From NCBI GenBank assembly GCA_033557465.1, contig CM066037.1, positions 511,926,686 to 511,990,685 of the forward strand: 64,000 bases of DNA, written 5' to 3'. Positions 54,512-64,000 of this stretch are shown in pieces (positions within the stretch are counted from its first letter, which is position 1; every line of letters starts with the position of its first letter). The stretch is from Ichthyophis bannanicus. Lineage: Eukaryota; Chordata; Amphibia; Gymnophiona; Ichthyophiidae. The notes beneath the pieces were generated by a model, which was not told the DNA's origin, did not search any database, and saw nothing but the letters and a program-made list of their open reading frames with translations. The position numbers and the translations under genes are program-made.

Positions 54512-55026
54512 GGCCCTTTTACTAAAGTGTGTTAGGTTTGTGCACCCAATGCATATTTAGCACAGAAACCAGCATGCATTAATGTTGGAAGCGTGACCAG
54601 CATGTTCCAGACAGTTGCTTTTGGATCTTGACTCACCTGATCCCCTTATTTCTTTACCTTTCCCCCTTGTTTTATCCCTGTCTATACCTTCTGTCTTGAC
54701 TAGATTGTATGCGCTGATGATCAGGGACTGTTTCTTACGTGACTTGTAGCGCTATACAAATGCTCAGTAGTAGTGGTAGACATACAGGTGAGGACCCCAA
54801 CGCACAGTGCTATCACCGCGGGGGCAGGTACCTCCACCTATGTACTGAGGTGGCATAAAGGATACCCCCACTAATGGCAGCCTTGACAGTGCACAATATG
54901 TCCCCACACGCTAAATGCAATGTCCTCACCACCATTCAGCACTCCAGTGTGCGAGTTGGCAGGTAGTGCATGAATCGGCATGTGGTAACTGTCTTACCCT
55001 GCACCCACTTTAGTAAAAGGGGCCCC
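54512..55026. mobile_element. PIF/Harbinger-like MITE, copy d (best ends)
   Basis: The ends GGGGCCCTTTTACTAAAGTG and CACTTTAGTAAAAGGGGCCCC are almost perfect inverted repeats, flanked by TTA at 54509-54511 and 55027-55029. Inside, 54640-54785 (GATTGTATGCGCTGATGATC, AGGGACTG, TAGCGCTATACAAATG, then a TAGTAGTGG run) resembles another retroposon tail, so the element is probably composite. Confidence 0.75.
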
Positions 55027-55574
55027 TTAGTTCTCTTTTCTGCCCTGTTGCTGTGTTGTCATTGTCTTGTCTCGGTCTTTGTTTTGTGTTTATCATCTGT
55101 TTCTCCTTTCTTCTTGAGCCTAAACCACTTCGATTTTGTGAAGATAATGTGTTGTGTCAAACAAACGCCGAACTCTGACTACGACTATGACTTTTTAAGT
55201 CCTTGGTCTTAAAAATCATCTTTAACAACCACAAGGAGCATTCCTACCTAGAAATAAATGCCTGTTGGATAAAAGTATGTTTCATATTTCTTTATTTAAC
55301 ACTGTTATATATTCCGCTTTCCTATTTTCAAAAATGGTCCAAAGCAGTAAACAGCCCTATAAAAACATTAAACTATATCAAACAAATATAAGGTTTTGCA
55401 CTGACCACACAGTGAGAACAATTTTATAAAGTCGCACCTAGTTAATGTGTGTTTTCACAGGCCTATTTAATACCTATTTTATCAAGTCAAACATGAGTGC
55501 ATTTGACTTTAAAAATACGAGTGTAAGTGACAGTGAACATGTCTCAACTTCAAGCACAATTGCCTACCCTAACT

Positions 55575-55812
55575 CTAGCCTAGTGGTTAGAGCACGGGCT
55601 TGGGAACCAAAAGACCAGGGTTCGATTCCCACTAGCACTCCTTGTGGCCTTGGGCAAGTCACTTAACCCTCCATTGCCTCAGAAGAATCCAAGTTATGAA
55701 TGTCCCTGTTTAATGTACATTACCAAGTTTAAGTTACAATGTAAACTGCTTCAACTAAATGAAAAAGTGTTATTAAAAAGAAAACACCACAACCTGTTAA
55801 ATAAATAAATAC
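55575..55812 (+). mobile_element. SINE with tRNA-like head and L2-like tail (family 2)
   Basis: GCCTAGTGGTTAGAGCACGG (box A-like) and GGTTCGATTCCCACTAG (box B) are followed by CTTGGGCAAGTCACTTAACC. The tail has AATGTAAACTGCTTCAAC and ends in TTAAATAAATAAAT. The box B is intact. It is a SINE, not a tRNA gene. Confidence 0.82.
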
Positions 55813-56758
55813 AATATGGTGGTTATATCCTCCCAGATGAGTTAAGATTATATTTACCAAATGATTATTGTATAAAATGCAATAAAATGTCATAAAAGGA
55901 AATACCCGGGTAGATATGAATGAAGGCTCATTGTGCCAGATCCCGGTTCCAATTGTGCTGGAAGCCCAAAAGACCAAGAAGAAACTGCTTGGTGAAAAAT
56001 ATTGAAACGTACATGCTGTAAGCATTGCAGAAAGGTGCGTTTCACCTACTGAGTGCTTTGTAGGAGGGTGGGGTGTATGAATGGAGAGTTGCTGAGTGAG
56101 GAATTTCAGTTATGCAGCAGGGTTTGAGACTGTGGCTTGTGTATGGGGGTCTGCGTGACTGCAAGGGTGCTGCGGTGAGTGCATGCAAGCGTGGAGTATG
56201 AGGCAAGGCTGAATACAGAGAGGTGGGGCGTGTGCCTGTAGCTGCAGGGGGGCAAGGGAGAATCAATTTCTGGTATTCAACTATGTAACAAGAGATGTTA
56301 GACAAATATGTCTGTGAGAGGATTGCCAAAGGGGGTGATGTTTGGAGTGGAGGCTAGGTGGGCTCAGGAAGGCTGTGTGGATGTGCTCTTCCCCCGCCCT
56401 CTTGAATTTATTTCCTCGCCCTCTACCTTCCATCCTCCCTTGCACTCAGCCCACTCCCCTGGCACTCACACGCACTCTCCCCCCTTGCATTCACTCACGT
56501 CATCCACCTCTCTATCCTCTATTCCCATTCCCCTCCTTCTTGCACTTATTCGCTCTCCCTTTTCTCTCCCCTCACCCAAGCTTCCCGTCACCTGCCCAGT
56601 GGGCAACCCCACCATTGTCAGCAACACTCAAGACAACGCCACCAAGGGAAGCTGCCTCCTGTTCTAGGGTGGAGATTGGGTCTTAGCCATCATGGAAAGC
56701 TTCTCTTCCAGTAGGGCTTGGGCTCCCATCAAGATGCTGTGGCTTTCCTTCTACTTAC

Positions 56759-56944
56759 CACATTTTTCCTCTTGAATACAAAGCTCTGAGTCTGTCCTAT
56801 GGAGAATAGTTCCATGTTTACACACACAGTCTTCTCTTAAGTAAGAACAAGGTGATTCTTCATAAAACCACTTATTTAAGCATGTTTTGGCTGCACACGG
56901 TTGCACACAAGCTTGGTATTCCTTGCCTTCGGGACAAGCTAAAG
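56759..56944 (-). CDS. OTOGL: OTOGL-like gene, exon 3: TIL domain
   Basis: Acceptor GCTTGACAG, donor GTAAGTAG, 186 nt, phase 1 at both ends. It encodes ACPEGKEYQACVQPCAAKTC, SPCSYLREDCVCKHGTILHR and ELCIQEEKC. Nine cysteines in the spacing C-x7-C-x3-C-x4-C ... C-x-C ... C-x5-C mark a trypsin-inhibitor-like (TIL) domain. In VWF-type proteins TIL always follows C8, as it does here. Confidence 0.95.
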
Positions 56945-57024
56945 CTGTCAAGCAAAATAAATGCAAAATTATGATGACCATCATGAAGCAGTGACTGTTG
57001 CCATAAAAGCAAAACAGATGAAAA

Positions 57025-57175
57025 TACTCATAAGAACATAAGAACATAAGATATGCCATACTGGGTCAGACCAGGGTCCATCAAGCCCAGTATTCTGTTT
57101 CCAACAGTGGCCAATCTAGGTCATATGTACCTAGCAGTATCCCCAAGAGACACAAGATTAAACATATCCTGAAGA
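57025..57175 (-). mobile_element. CR1 3 prime end
   Basis: Read on the minus strand it ends in tandem TTCTTATG-type octamers (GTTCTTATGTTCTTATG). The body carries GGCCACTGTTGGAAACAG and TGGTCTGACCCAGTATGGC, as in CR1 copy A at 16846-16935. Confidence 0.8.
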
Positions 57176-58055
57176 AGACATCAGTAGGAAGTAATTCATC
57201 GCATTTCAGAATTTCAAGCAACGTTTATATACAACATTCTGCAGATCAGCATACAAAATCTCGCCTGATGATAAACTCTAAGCATGCCGTCAGCATTAGA
57301 AGTCAATGATTTCAGCCATAAGGAGCTTTAGCGGACAAGTCTACTAAAGACAAAGACAGATCCTATAAGCTGACAGGCACAACATTACCTGCTTATACAG
57401 TCAGAGAACTGAGAACTATCCCACCTGCCTGAGCTGCCTAACGTCATCCAAAATTTTGCTTCTCTTTTCCTGAATGTCTTAAGTCTTTGGATGAGATTTA
57501 CACCTTGCCCGCCAAAACAACTGAATTAGGAGTGAGGCTTCGGACTCTGACTGGCCGTCTTTTTGCCCACTTTTAAGAAAAACCTTGCAGGGCTGAGCAC
57601 TGGTTTATGTAACTCAGAACTTTATTCCCAGAGGTAAGCCGTATGAGGGCGAATGTAATAAAGGGGCAGGTTGACCTCATGCTAAGCGTGCTCCGCTGGC
57701 AGTGTGGCAAAAGTCCCATGCTAATCGCTTAGCGCAGGATGGGGAGCTGGCTGGGTGGGTTAGGGCCCACGTACAAGCATTCATGGCACATAGCAGTAGA
57801 GCAGAGGTGTCAATGGCAGGCGTAAATCGCTGTTGGCAAGGGTACACTTACAGCCTCCCCAATGCACCCGCGTTAAGTGCGCTTGTGGCTTAGCAGTGAG
57901 AGGTGTCTTCCCACAGTAACTGTAAAAGAACATGCCAGACATGCCCCCAACAGTCCGCCAGGGTCTACACCACGTTCCACCTCATGCTTGCTAAATCACT
58001 TGAGTTTAATGAACTCAAACCCACCTGTTCCAACTAGAATCCGATGTACCACCAT

Positions 58056-58935
58056 CCAGCATGCAGTCCTCCATCCCCCCTCTATCTTCCTTCCCAGCAT
58101 GCAGTCCTTCATCCCCCCTCTATCTGCCTTCCCAGCATGCAGTCCTTCATTCCCCCTCTATCTGCCTTCCCAGCATGCAGTCCTTCATCCCCCCTCTATC
58201 TGCCTTCCCAGCATGCAGTCCTTCATCCCCCCTCTATCTGCCTTCCCAGCATGCAGTCCCTCATCCCCCCTCTATCTGCCTTCCCAGCATGCAGTCCTTC
58301 ATCCCCCCTCTATCTGCCTTCCCAGCATGCAGTCCCTCATCCCCCCTCTATCTGCCTTCCCAGCATGCAGTCCCTTCATTCCCCCCTCTATCTTCCTTCC
58401 CAGCATGCAGTCCTCCATCTCCCCTCTATCTTCCTTCCCCGCATGCAGTCCTCCATCCCCCCTCTATCTTCCTTCCCGCATGCAGTCCCTTAATCCCCCC
58501 TCTATCTTCCTTCCCAGCATGCAGTCCTCCATCCCCCCTCTATCTTCCTTCCCAGCATGCAGTCCTCCATCCCCCCTCTATCTTCCTTCCCAGCATGCAG
58601 TCCTTCATTCCCCCGTCTATCTTCCTTCCCAGCATGCAGTCCTCCATCCCCCCTCTATCATCCTTCCCTGCGTGCAGTCCTTCATTCCCCCCTCTATCTT
58701 CCTTCCTTCCCAGCGTGCAGTCCTCCATCTCCCCTCTATCTTCCTTCCCCGCATGCAGTCCTCCATCCCCCCTCTATCTTCCTTCCCAGCTTGCAGTCCT
58801 CCATCCCCCCTCTATCTTCCTTCCCAGCGTGCAGTCCTCCATCCCCCCTCTATCTTCCTTCCCAGCGTGCAGTCCTCCATCCCCCCTCTATCTTCCTTCC
58901 CAGCGTGCAGTCCTCCATCCCCCTCCCTCTATCTG
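58056..58935 (+). repeat. 38-bp minisatellite, about 23 units
   Basis: Units of 38 bp contain CATGCAGTCC, a CATCCCCCC run, CTCTATCT and TCCTTCCCAG. Units in the left half have TGCCTT where the right half has TTCCTT, and later units often have GCGTGCAG for GCATGCAG. 38 is not a multiple of 3 and the unit has no stop in any plus-strand frame. This produces long spurious proline/serine-rich open frames in all three. Confidence 0.95.
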
Positions 58936-60419
58936 TGCTAAGCACTGTTGCAAGCTGTTAGCATGCACATACTGGTATGTGAGAATGTAAATGTGAAAGC
59001 TATACTGAGATAATGAAATGCAAAATTATGCAAAATAGCTCATTATCTATTTACAAATGCATTAACGCAAACAATTCAATAGGATATCCAGGGGATATTT
59101 TTAAGTTTTTGTGATAATTTCTGCATGCATGAATACTTGTAAATATTTAATATCTGTGGCACATCTCATTTGCATCTCATTATCATCATCCTTTAATATG
59201 CATAATACTCAGGTTTGTCTCCTGACTGACTGGCATGACACAGAAGTGACAAGCTTGATCCTGGGGTGGAAAGGGACGCGGCCTCCTGCTGTTACAATGA
59301 CCCTGGCCAACTGATTGAGTGTTCCGAGGGTAAATCTCTCTCCTGCCTGGCAGGGTTACTTGAGTCACCTGGACATGCCATCTGGGTTCAGTCAGTTGCA
59401 TTAAAAAGAGGCAGGATTTACAAAAAGATGTCAGGACATCACTCGCTTAGAAGAGAAATGTTACATTACCAAAATAGGAGAAGATCAACATCTTTGCACA
59501 CAGTTAATACACAGTAAGACGGTAAATGACAGCAGACAGAGACCAAAGTAGCCCATCCAATGTCCCCAGTATAAATTAATCCAGTTTAGGTAACTACACA
59601 CACACAAAATCCTCCACTTCTACAGACCCCGCCATCTTCAGCTTTCCTTCTGACAAAAGTTCTCTCTCTTCTCATCTTACCAGATTTTTTAGCGATCCCA
59701 CAAAAACAAATGTCTTAAACACCAGGGGATATTCCTAAAGCTTTTGAGAGAAAACCACAGTGGGTTCAAATGAACAGATATAAGTTTCTTGGCAATTCAT
59801 TTTCATCACGTCTGGTAATAAGCTCAAGTAAATGAAATCTTTTCTTAGCTCTAAAAATGATTTTGCATGGGATAGGACACTGCACGTGATCCTACGGAGG
59901 TAATTGACCCATCTTATTTCATTCACATTTTCCTTGTTCCCTGGCTCTTGTCCTGCTCCAAGGGATTTCTGGTTCTCTCCTCCCTGCAAACGAGTGGACT
60001 GTTTTGGAAATATGTATTATTTGATCTTTTCAATGGTGCCATTAAGTTGATATTGGATCTATGCTTATTTATTTCCTCTCTTTCAAGATATTATTGAACA
60101 GACAACTTTGAAATGCCATTAAAACAATAAAATGTATGGATATATCATAGGGGTAATTTTATAAGTTTAGGCAGCACAGATGAGCACAGTGGAGATCCTG
60201 TAGTCATTTACGCACGTAACGGCCACTTATGCACATAAATGGGCGTGCTCACACTGCACCCCATTGTGCAAACGTATGCATAAACATCATGGCCCGCACT
60301 TTCACTGTGGGCGTGCACAGGGGCGGAGTTTGGATGAAGTGTCGAGGGGAGGGGTAAAGTTAAGTATTATTATTTATTATATATTATAATATATTATAAT
60401 ATTATTATTTATTCATATG

Positions 60420-60563
60420 CTATTCCCCAGTTAATCCTTGTTTTATTCCACTGTTACCTGTAACTTGTTCAAGTTCTCTAAATCTGAGTGTATTTTGTTT
60501 AATGTAAACCGCACTGATGTCAAATAGCGCGGTATATAAGAGCTGTTAAATAAATAAATAAAT
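60420..60563 (+). mobile_element. L2-like LINE or SINE tail
   Basis: TAATGTAAACCGCACTGATG, then AGCGCGGTATATAAGAGC and TTAAATAAATAAATAAAT. It has the same tail as the SINE at 17419-17708, with no tRNA head visible. Confidence 0.65.
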
Positions 60564-60583
60564 ATGTAAATTATAAACTACTA

Positions 60584-60750
60584 ACCCAGTAAAAAAACGT
60601 GGAAAGCAATTGAAAGGACACACAAAATTCTTTATTAAAAATAATGGCTGGAGTGGAATATTTTTAATAAAGAATTTTGTGTGTCCTTTCAATTGCTTTC
60701 CACGTTTTTTACTGGGTTGGTTGTTGCACGTGGAATCGTGCTTGTTGTTG
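60584..60750. mobile_element. 167-bp hairpin insertion with 15-bp target duplication
   Basis: Two arms of about 60 nt (60583-60643 and 60659-60718) are reverse complements differing by one base in an A run, with a loop of about 14 nt. A unique 32-nt tail (GGTTGTTGCACGTGGAATCG to TTGTTGTTG) follows the right arm. An exact 15-bp repeat AATTATAAACTACTA lies at 60569-60583 and 60751-60765. No coding sequence. The parent element is unknown. Confidence 0.75.
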
Positions 60751-60901
60751 AATTATAAACTACTATCCTTTTTTGGAAATCTAGACGCGAGAATTTACAG
60801 CAGCTCTATAGTTGGTGTAAATGAGCGTGCCTTGAATTTCAGCTAGTACCTTATAAAGAAAGGGAAGGTGCTTCTTTATGAGCACAGGACTCCTCACTTA
60901 C

Positions 60902-61043
60902 AGCAGTAATCCGGTGTTCTCCATCTAATACAGATATTATGCTTATTGCACAAAGCTACATAGGCAGACAGTGCATCGCATTCATAATTGTAAAAGTAGG
61001 TATTGTTGATCCACATCTTCTCGCAGAAGTCCCGTGGTGAAAC
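60902..61043 (-). CDS. OTOGL: OTOGL-like gene, exon 2: C8 domain, second half
   Basis: The acceptor reads ATATTCACTTTTAG and the donor is GTAAGTGAG. The 142-nt exon starts in phase 0 and ends one base into a serine codon. It encodes VSPRDFCEKMWINNTYFYNY, ECDALSAYVALCNKHNICIR and TPDYC, five cysteines. The F-C-x-x-x-M/C...ECDALSAYV block is characteristic of C8 domains in VWF-type proteins. NNT is a potential glycosylation site. Confidence 0.95.
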
Positions 61044-62057
61044 CTAAAAGTGAATATAAAAATTTGCATTAGGCAATTCACTCTGGTTCCCCTTATCAAA
61101 GCCCCTGATCGAGCTCCACAGATCTGAGTCTTCTATATAAACATTGCAGTATAAGAAGGAATGAGTGGAGGGGTAGCCTAGTGGTTAGAGCTCTGGCTTG
61201 GTAACCAAGCAACCAGGGTTCAGTTCCCACTAGCACTCCTTGTGGCCTTGGGCAAGTCACTTAACCCTCCATTGCCTCGGAAGAAAGGCCTGGCAATCTA
61301 CTTCCGGTGACACTGCCAAGAAAACCCAGGAGCTTCTGGGTCGCCAGGAGTCAGGACTGACTCAAAGGCACACATTGCATTGAAACGATTATGGGCTCTG
61401 GGCCTGCTATTCAGCCCATAGCAGTCAACCCTTGTAAAGCCCCAGATTGCCATGGGCAAAAATGAAACCAGAGTCTCAGTGCCAGATATCATCCGATGCT
61501 GAATATCCAGTTTCATCACCAACCTGTTATTATCTGGTCAGCCACAATATTCAGTCGCTAATGAGATACAAAACCACTTAATTTTATGCAGTTACCTATC
61601 CAGTTAGCAGGCTGAAAATTGCTCCCAACTAGGTGCTGGGACTGCCCCTGCCTCGCTCACGGAGAGCCCCGGCGCTACCTGGATTGTGCCAATGTGGTTT
61701 GTGATACTCAGCAGCAACGCTGGCTGGCCGGTGCTACTGAAAATTGGGCTCAGCAGGGTTTATGCACTTGACAGGTCCTACTAACCGCACAAACCCTTCT
61801 GAATATCAGCCCTAAATTGTTAAGAGTATTTGCATAGGCACAAGCTCACTGCAAGTAAACTGAATGTCCTCATTTGTTCAGATTATGACGATTCTGTAGC
61901 TCACTTAGGCTCTAATATGACGGCAGATTCTTTTCATTTTACTATCTGAGTGACTGGATTGCAAATGATTCTAGATTCTGAAACATCAAAGGGAGTTTGC
62001 AGTGTTCATTTTTTTTTTTTTAAATCCTGCCCATGTCTCACTTTTATTTACACCTAC
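61044..62057. other. Intron 1
   Basis: It contains a SINE (61165-61380). A stretch at 61540-61640 resembles 32360-32440 in intron 11. A T run at 62010-62022 lies near the exon 1 donor. Nothing else was recognised. Confidence 0.5.
61165..61380 (+). mobile_element. SINE with tRNA-like head and RTE-like tail (family 1)
   Basis: GTAGCCTAGTGGTTAGAGCT (box A-like), GGGTTCAGTTCCCACTAG (box B-like) and CTTGGGCAAGTCACTTAACC are followed by AAAGGCCTGGCAATCTACTT, AAGAAAACCC and GGGTCGCCAGGAGTCAGGAC. It is the forward counterpart of 7645-7858. Confidence 0.82.
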
Positions 62058-62272
62058 TTTGCTGTGACATGGGGCAAACGCCTTTCTGTTCAGTAGCTCC
62101 AGGCAATAGGTGCAGTTGTCCTCTGTACAGTTTCGCACTGGTCTCCTAGTGGTCACATCCACAGATTTCTCAATTTCCCAACTTTTAATAAACGCTTCAA
62201 CATCTTCCATATTTGTAATTATGGTTCTGTTCAACATCTTCAAGTCATCTTTTGGATCTCCATTGCAAATAC
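62058..62272 (-). CDS. OTOGL: OTOGL-like gene, exon 1 of the visible series: end of VWD, start of C8
   Basis: The acceptor ends TTTATGTTAAG and the donor is GTAGGTG. The 215-nt exon starts with two bases of a glycine codon and ends in phase 0. ICNGDPKDDLK is the closing motif of a VWD domain (C-x-G-D-x-x-D-D). After a linker, NCTEDNCTYCLELLNRKAFA with PCHSK is the first half of a C8 domain, completed in exon 2. There are three potential N-glycosylation sites. The product would be part of a secreted, disulfide-linked matrix protein; otogelin-type proteins form the acellular gels of the inner ear. OTOG is the main alternative name. Earlier exons lie beyond the window or were not recognised in 62273-64000. 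Confidence 0.93.
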
Positions 62273-63039
62273 CTTAACATAAATGTTCTTATGAATAATA
62301 TAGCCAAAATCCGGCCTTCCCTTCTTCCTCCACAGCTGAAATCCTAATAAATACTCTGCACTTGTTAGCACCTACTCGCTTCACTTACAAGGAAACTCTA
62401 ACATGTGTTAACCTACTAATTACCTCTTACAAATTTCTTCTTCACATGAACACGTAAAACAAACAAAAACATGAACTGGAATTATTTCTCTGTGCAAATC
62501 CCTATACTCTGATTACCTCTTGACTTCTGTGAACATCTCTGACCTCTCTGTCTCCTATCTCTATCCAACATGCAGCTATAAGAATCATTTTCTTTTCCAA
62601 AAATCTCTCTCTCCCCCTCTCTCTGCATTACCACACTGAAAACAATCAGAAGACAGTGGGACTCACATATTTGGAGAGTAGTTACTAATACGCATTACGA
62701 GGATAACGCGTGATATTTGCTCCTTAATGCATCTTAAACAACAATATTAGGCTTCATTTTATGATAAAACGTGTTAATTTAAAACAACACATTACATAAT
62801 AATGAGACACAAGGTATGCAAATACATGCAAAACACATTATTATTAAGCAAATCCAATAACGCAGCTTGCACAAGAGACGCTATTCCTGGAAAATCAGAG
62901 TTATTTTTCCTGCCCAGCAGCACTGAGATGCTAACATGTGTCCCAGTGCTCCCAGGTGCCATCAGGATTGATAACGATCTAAATCTCTGAGAACCCTCCT
63001 CTCTCCAGTCAAGAGCCCTCAACCTCCCAAAAGACTCCT
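62273..63039. other. Sequence upstream of exon 1, unrecognised
   Basis: It includes a CT-rich stretch near 62605-62628. I found no further VWD exon here and no named repeat. Confidence 0.45.
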
Positions 63040-63472
63040 TCTGTTAAGAGTAGACACCCAAGACGGAGTAGATAACATGAGGAGGTACCTAGCTAAGCTT
63101 GAATTTGGCAGCTGACATTTAATGCTAAAAAAATATAGGGTCATGCATTTGGGCTGCAAAAATCCAAGGAAGTGGTACGCTGTAGGGGTCAAAGTACTTC
63201 TGCCCATAAAAGAAGAACAGGACCTTGACGTGATTGTTTCTGATGATCTGAAAGTGGCTAAACAGGTAGAAAAGGTGATGGCAAAAGCCAGAAGGATGCT
63301 TGGATGCATAGGGAGAGGAATGGCCAGCAGAAAAAAGGAGGTGATAGTGCCTCTGTGTAAGTCTCTGGTGCGACCACATTTGGAGTATTATGTGCAATTC
63401 TGGAGACCACACCTTCAAAAGGATATAAACAGGATGGAGTCAGTGCAGAAGGTGGCTACTAAGATGGTTAGA
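63040..63472 (+). pseudogene. CR1 LINE fragment
   Basis: Plus-strand frames read VDTQDGVDNMRRYLAKLE, then [40 protein letters not shown] and [20 protein letters not shown]. This is the CR1 region after the catalytic box. Frames shift at least once near 63110. It is joined directly to an L2 segment at about 63473. Confidence 0.82.
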
Positions 63473-64000
63473 GGCCTCGACTTCCTCTCCTCTCATGCCC
63501 TCCTGGATCCCTTACAGTCTGGCTTTCGTCCTTTACACTCTACTGAAATAGCTCTTGCCAAAGTCTCCAGTGACTTGTTCCTGGCAAAACCTAAGGGCCT
63601 TTACTCTGTTCTCATCCTTCTTGAACTCTCTGCTGCTTTTGACACTGTTGACCTCAACCTTCTCCTCGATACCCTGTCCTCGCTTGGTTTTAGTGGCTCT
63701 GTACTATCCTGGTTCTCCTCCTATCTCTCCCATTGCTCGTTCAGTGTGTGTTCTAGTGGCTCCTCTGCTACCCCGCTCCCAGTTGGTGTACCCCAAGGAT
63801 CTGTCTTGGGTCTGCTCCTTTTCGCTCTCTGTACCCAGTCCCTTGGTGCACTTCTCTCTTCCCATGGCTTTCAGTACCATCTGTATGCTGATGACTCCCA
63901 GATCTACCTCTCTATGCCTGAAATCTCTCCAGCAATCCAGACCCGGATTTCTGCCTGCCTTTCTGACATTGCTGCCTGGATGTCTCACCGTCGCTTGAAA
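63473..64000 (+). pseudogene. L2-type LINE reverse transcriptase, running off the window
   Basis: It contains [48 protein letters not shown] and [13 protein letters not shown]. These are reverse transcriptase blocks of L2. The frame changes between blocks (for example near 63780-63880), so this copy is broken within the window. The 3 prime part lies beyond position 64000. Confidence 0.82.

Larger units (their letters stand above)
54109..56758. other. Intron 3
   Basis: It holds MITE copy d (54512-55026) and a SINE (55575-55812). A pyrimidine-rich stretch covers 56380-56590. Nothing else was recognised. Confidence 0.5.
56945..60901. other. Intron 2
   Basis: It holds a CR1 3 prime end (57025-57175), a 38-bp minisatellite (58056-58935), an L2-like tail (60420-60563) and a hairpin insertion (60584-60750). 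No coding sequence was accepted. Confidence 0.55.

Noticed and set aside
55575..55680. tRNA gene from good box A and box B sequences
   Set aside because: No cloverleaf continues after box B. The sequence runs into a SINE body and LINE tail, and sister copies occur elsewhere in the window.
58056..58935. CRISPR array
   Set aside because: Units abut without spacers and the genome is clearly a vertebrate.
57877..58990. Long proline/serine-rich open frames (354, 309 and 134 codons)
   Set aside because: They lie almost wholly in a 38-bp tandem array whose unit lacks stops in all plus-strand frames. This is a repeat artefact, not a gene.

Overview
The window is intronic and intergenic DNA of a non-mammalian vertebrate. 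It combines DIRS-like tyrosine-recombinase retrotransposons, a Penelope-like element (PLE) with a GIY-YIG domain, a Tx1-type L1, CR1, L2 and RTE LINEs, tRNA-headed SINEs and MITEs. That mix best suits an amphibian, perhaps a caecilian; a turtle or other large-genome vertebrate is not excluded. The species is an inference, because nothing in the sequence names it.

The only host gene I can support lies on the minus strand, running from about 62.3 kb down to 10.8 kb. I reconstructed 14 internal coding exons from splice sites and reading phase. Their phases agree at every junction, giving 1731 nt of open frame with no stop. The encoded series is the end of a VWD domain, C8, TIL, and then a chain of cysteine-rich VWC-type modules. 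This is the C-terminal part of a gel-forming VWF/mucin/otogelin family protein, most likely otogelin-like (OTOGL). The upstream exons and the expected terminal cystine-knot exon(s) were not found in the window.

Layout, left to right. 1-7251 is a DIRS element (minus) whose recombinase gene is split by a 1.7-kb hAT-type element with an 8-bp target duplication. 7252-10758 is mostly unrecognised and holds one SINE. 10759-25204 carries the last three visible exons, with a 12.5-kb intron between two of them. That intron is a stack: an RTE fragment, and an old L1 broken up by L2, CR1, SINE and LTR-like insertions. 25411-30870 is a structurally complete Tx1-type L1 with both ORFs open. 33477-43923 is a second DIRS (minus) whose recombinase gene is split by a 4.67-kb PLE insertion. 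The PLE is a near-perfect head-to-head palindrome with two identical 593-codon ORFs and hammerhead-like ribozyme motifs in each arm. 43924-62272 holds ten exons in introns containing MITEs, SINEs, fold-back elements and a 38-bp minisatellite. 62273-64000 ends in CR1 and L2 fragments.

The most unusual object is the PLE inverted dimer at 34142-38811. A 167-bp hairpin insertion at 60584-60750 has the same architecture on a small scale. No prokaryotic features, CRISPR array, rRNA or functional tRNA gene was seen.
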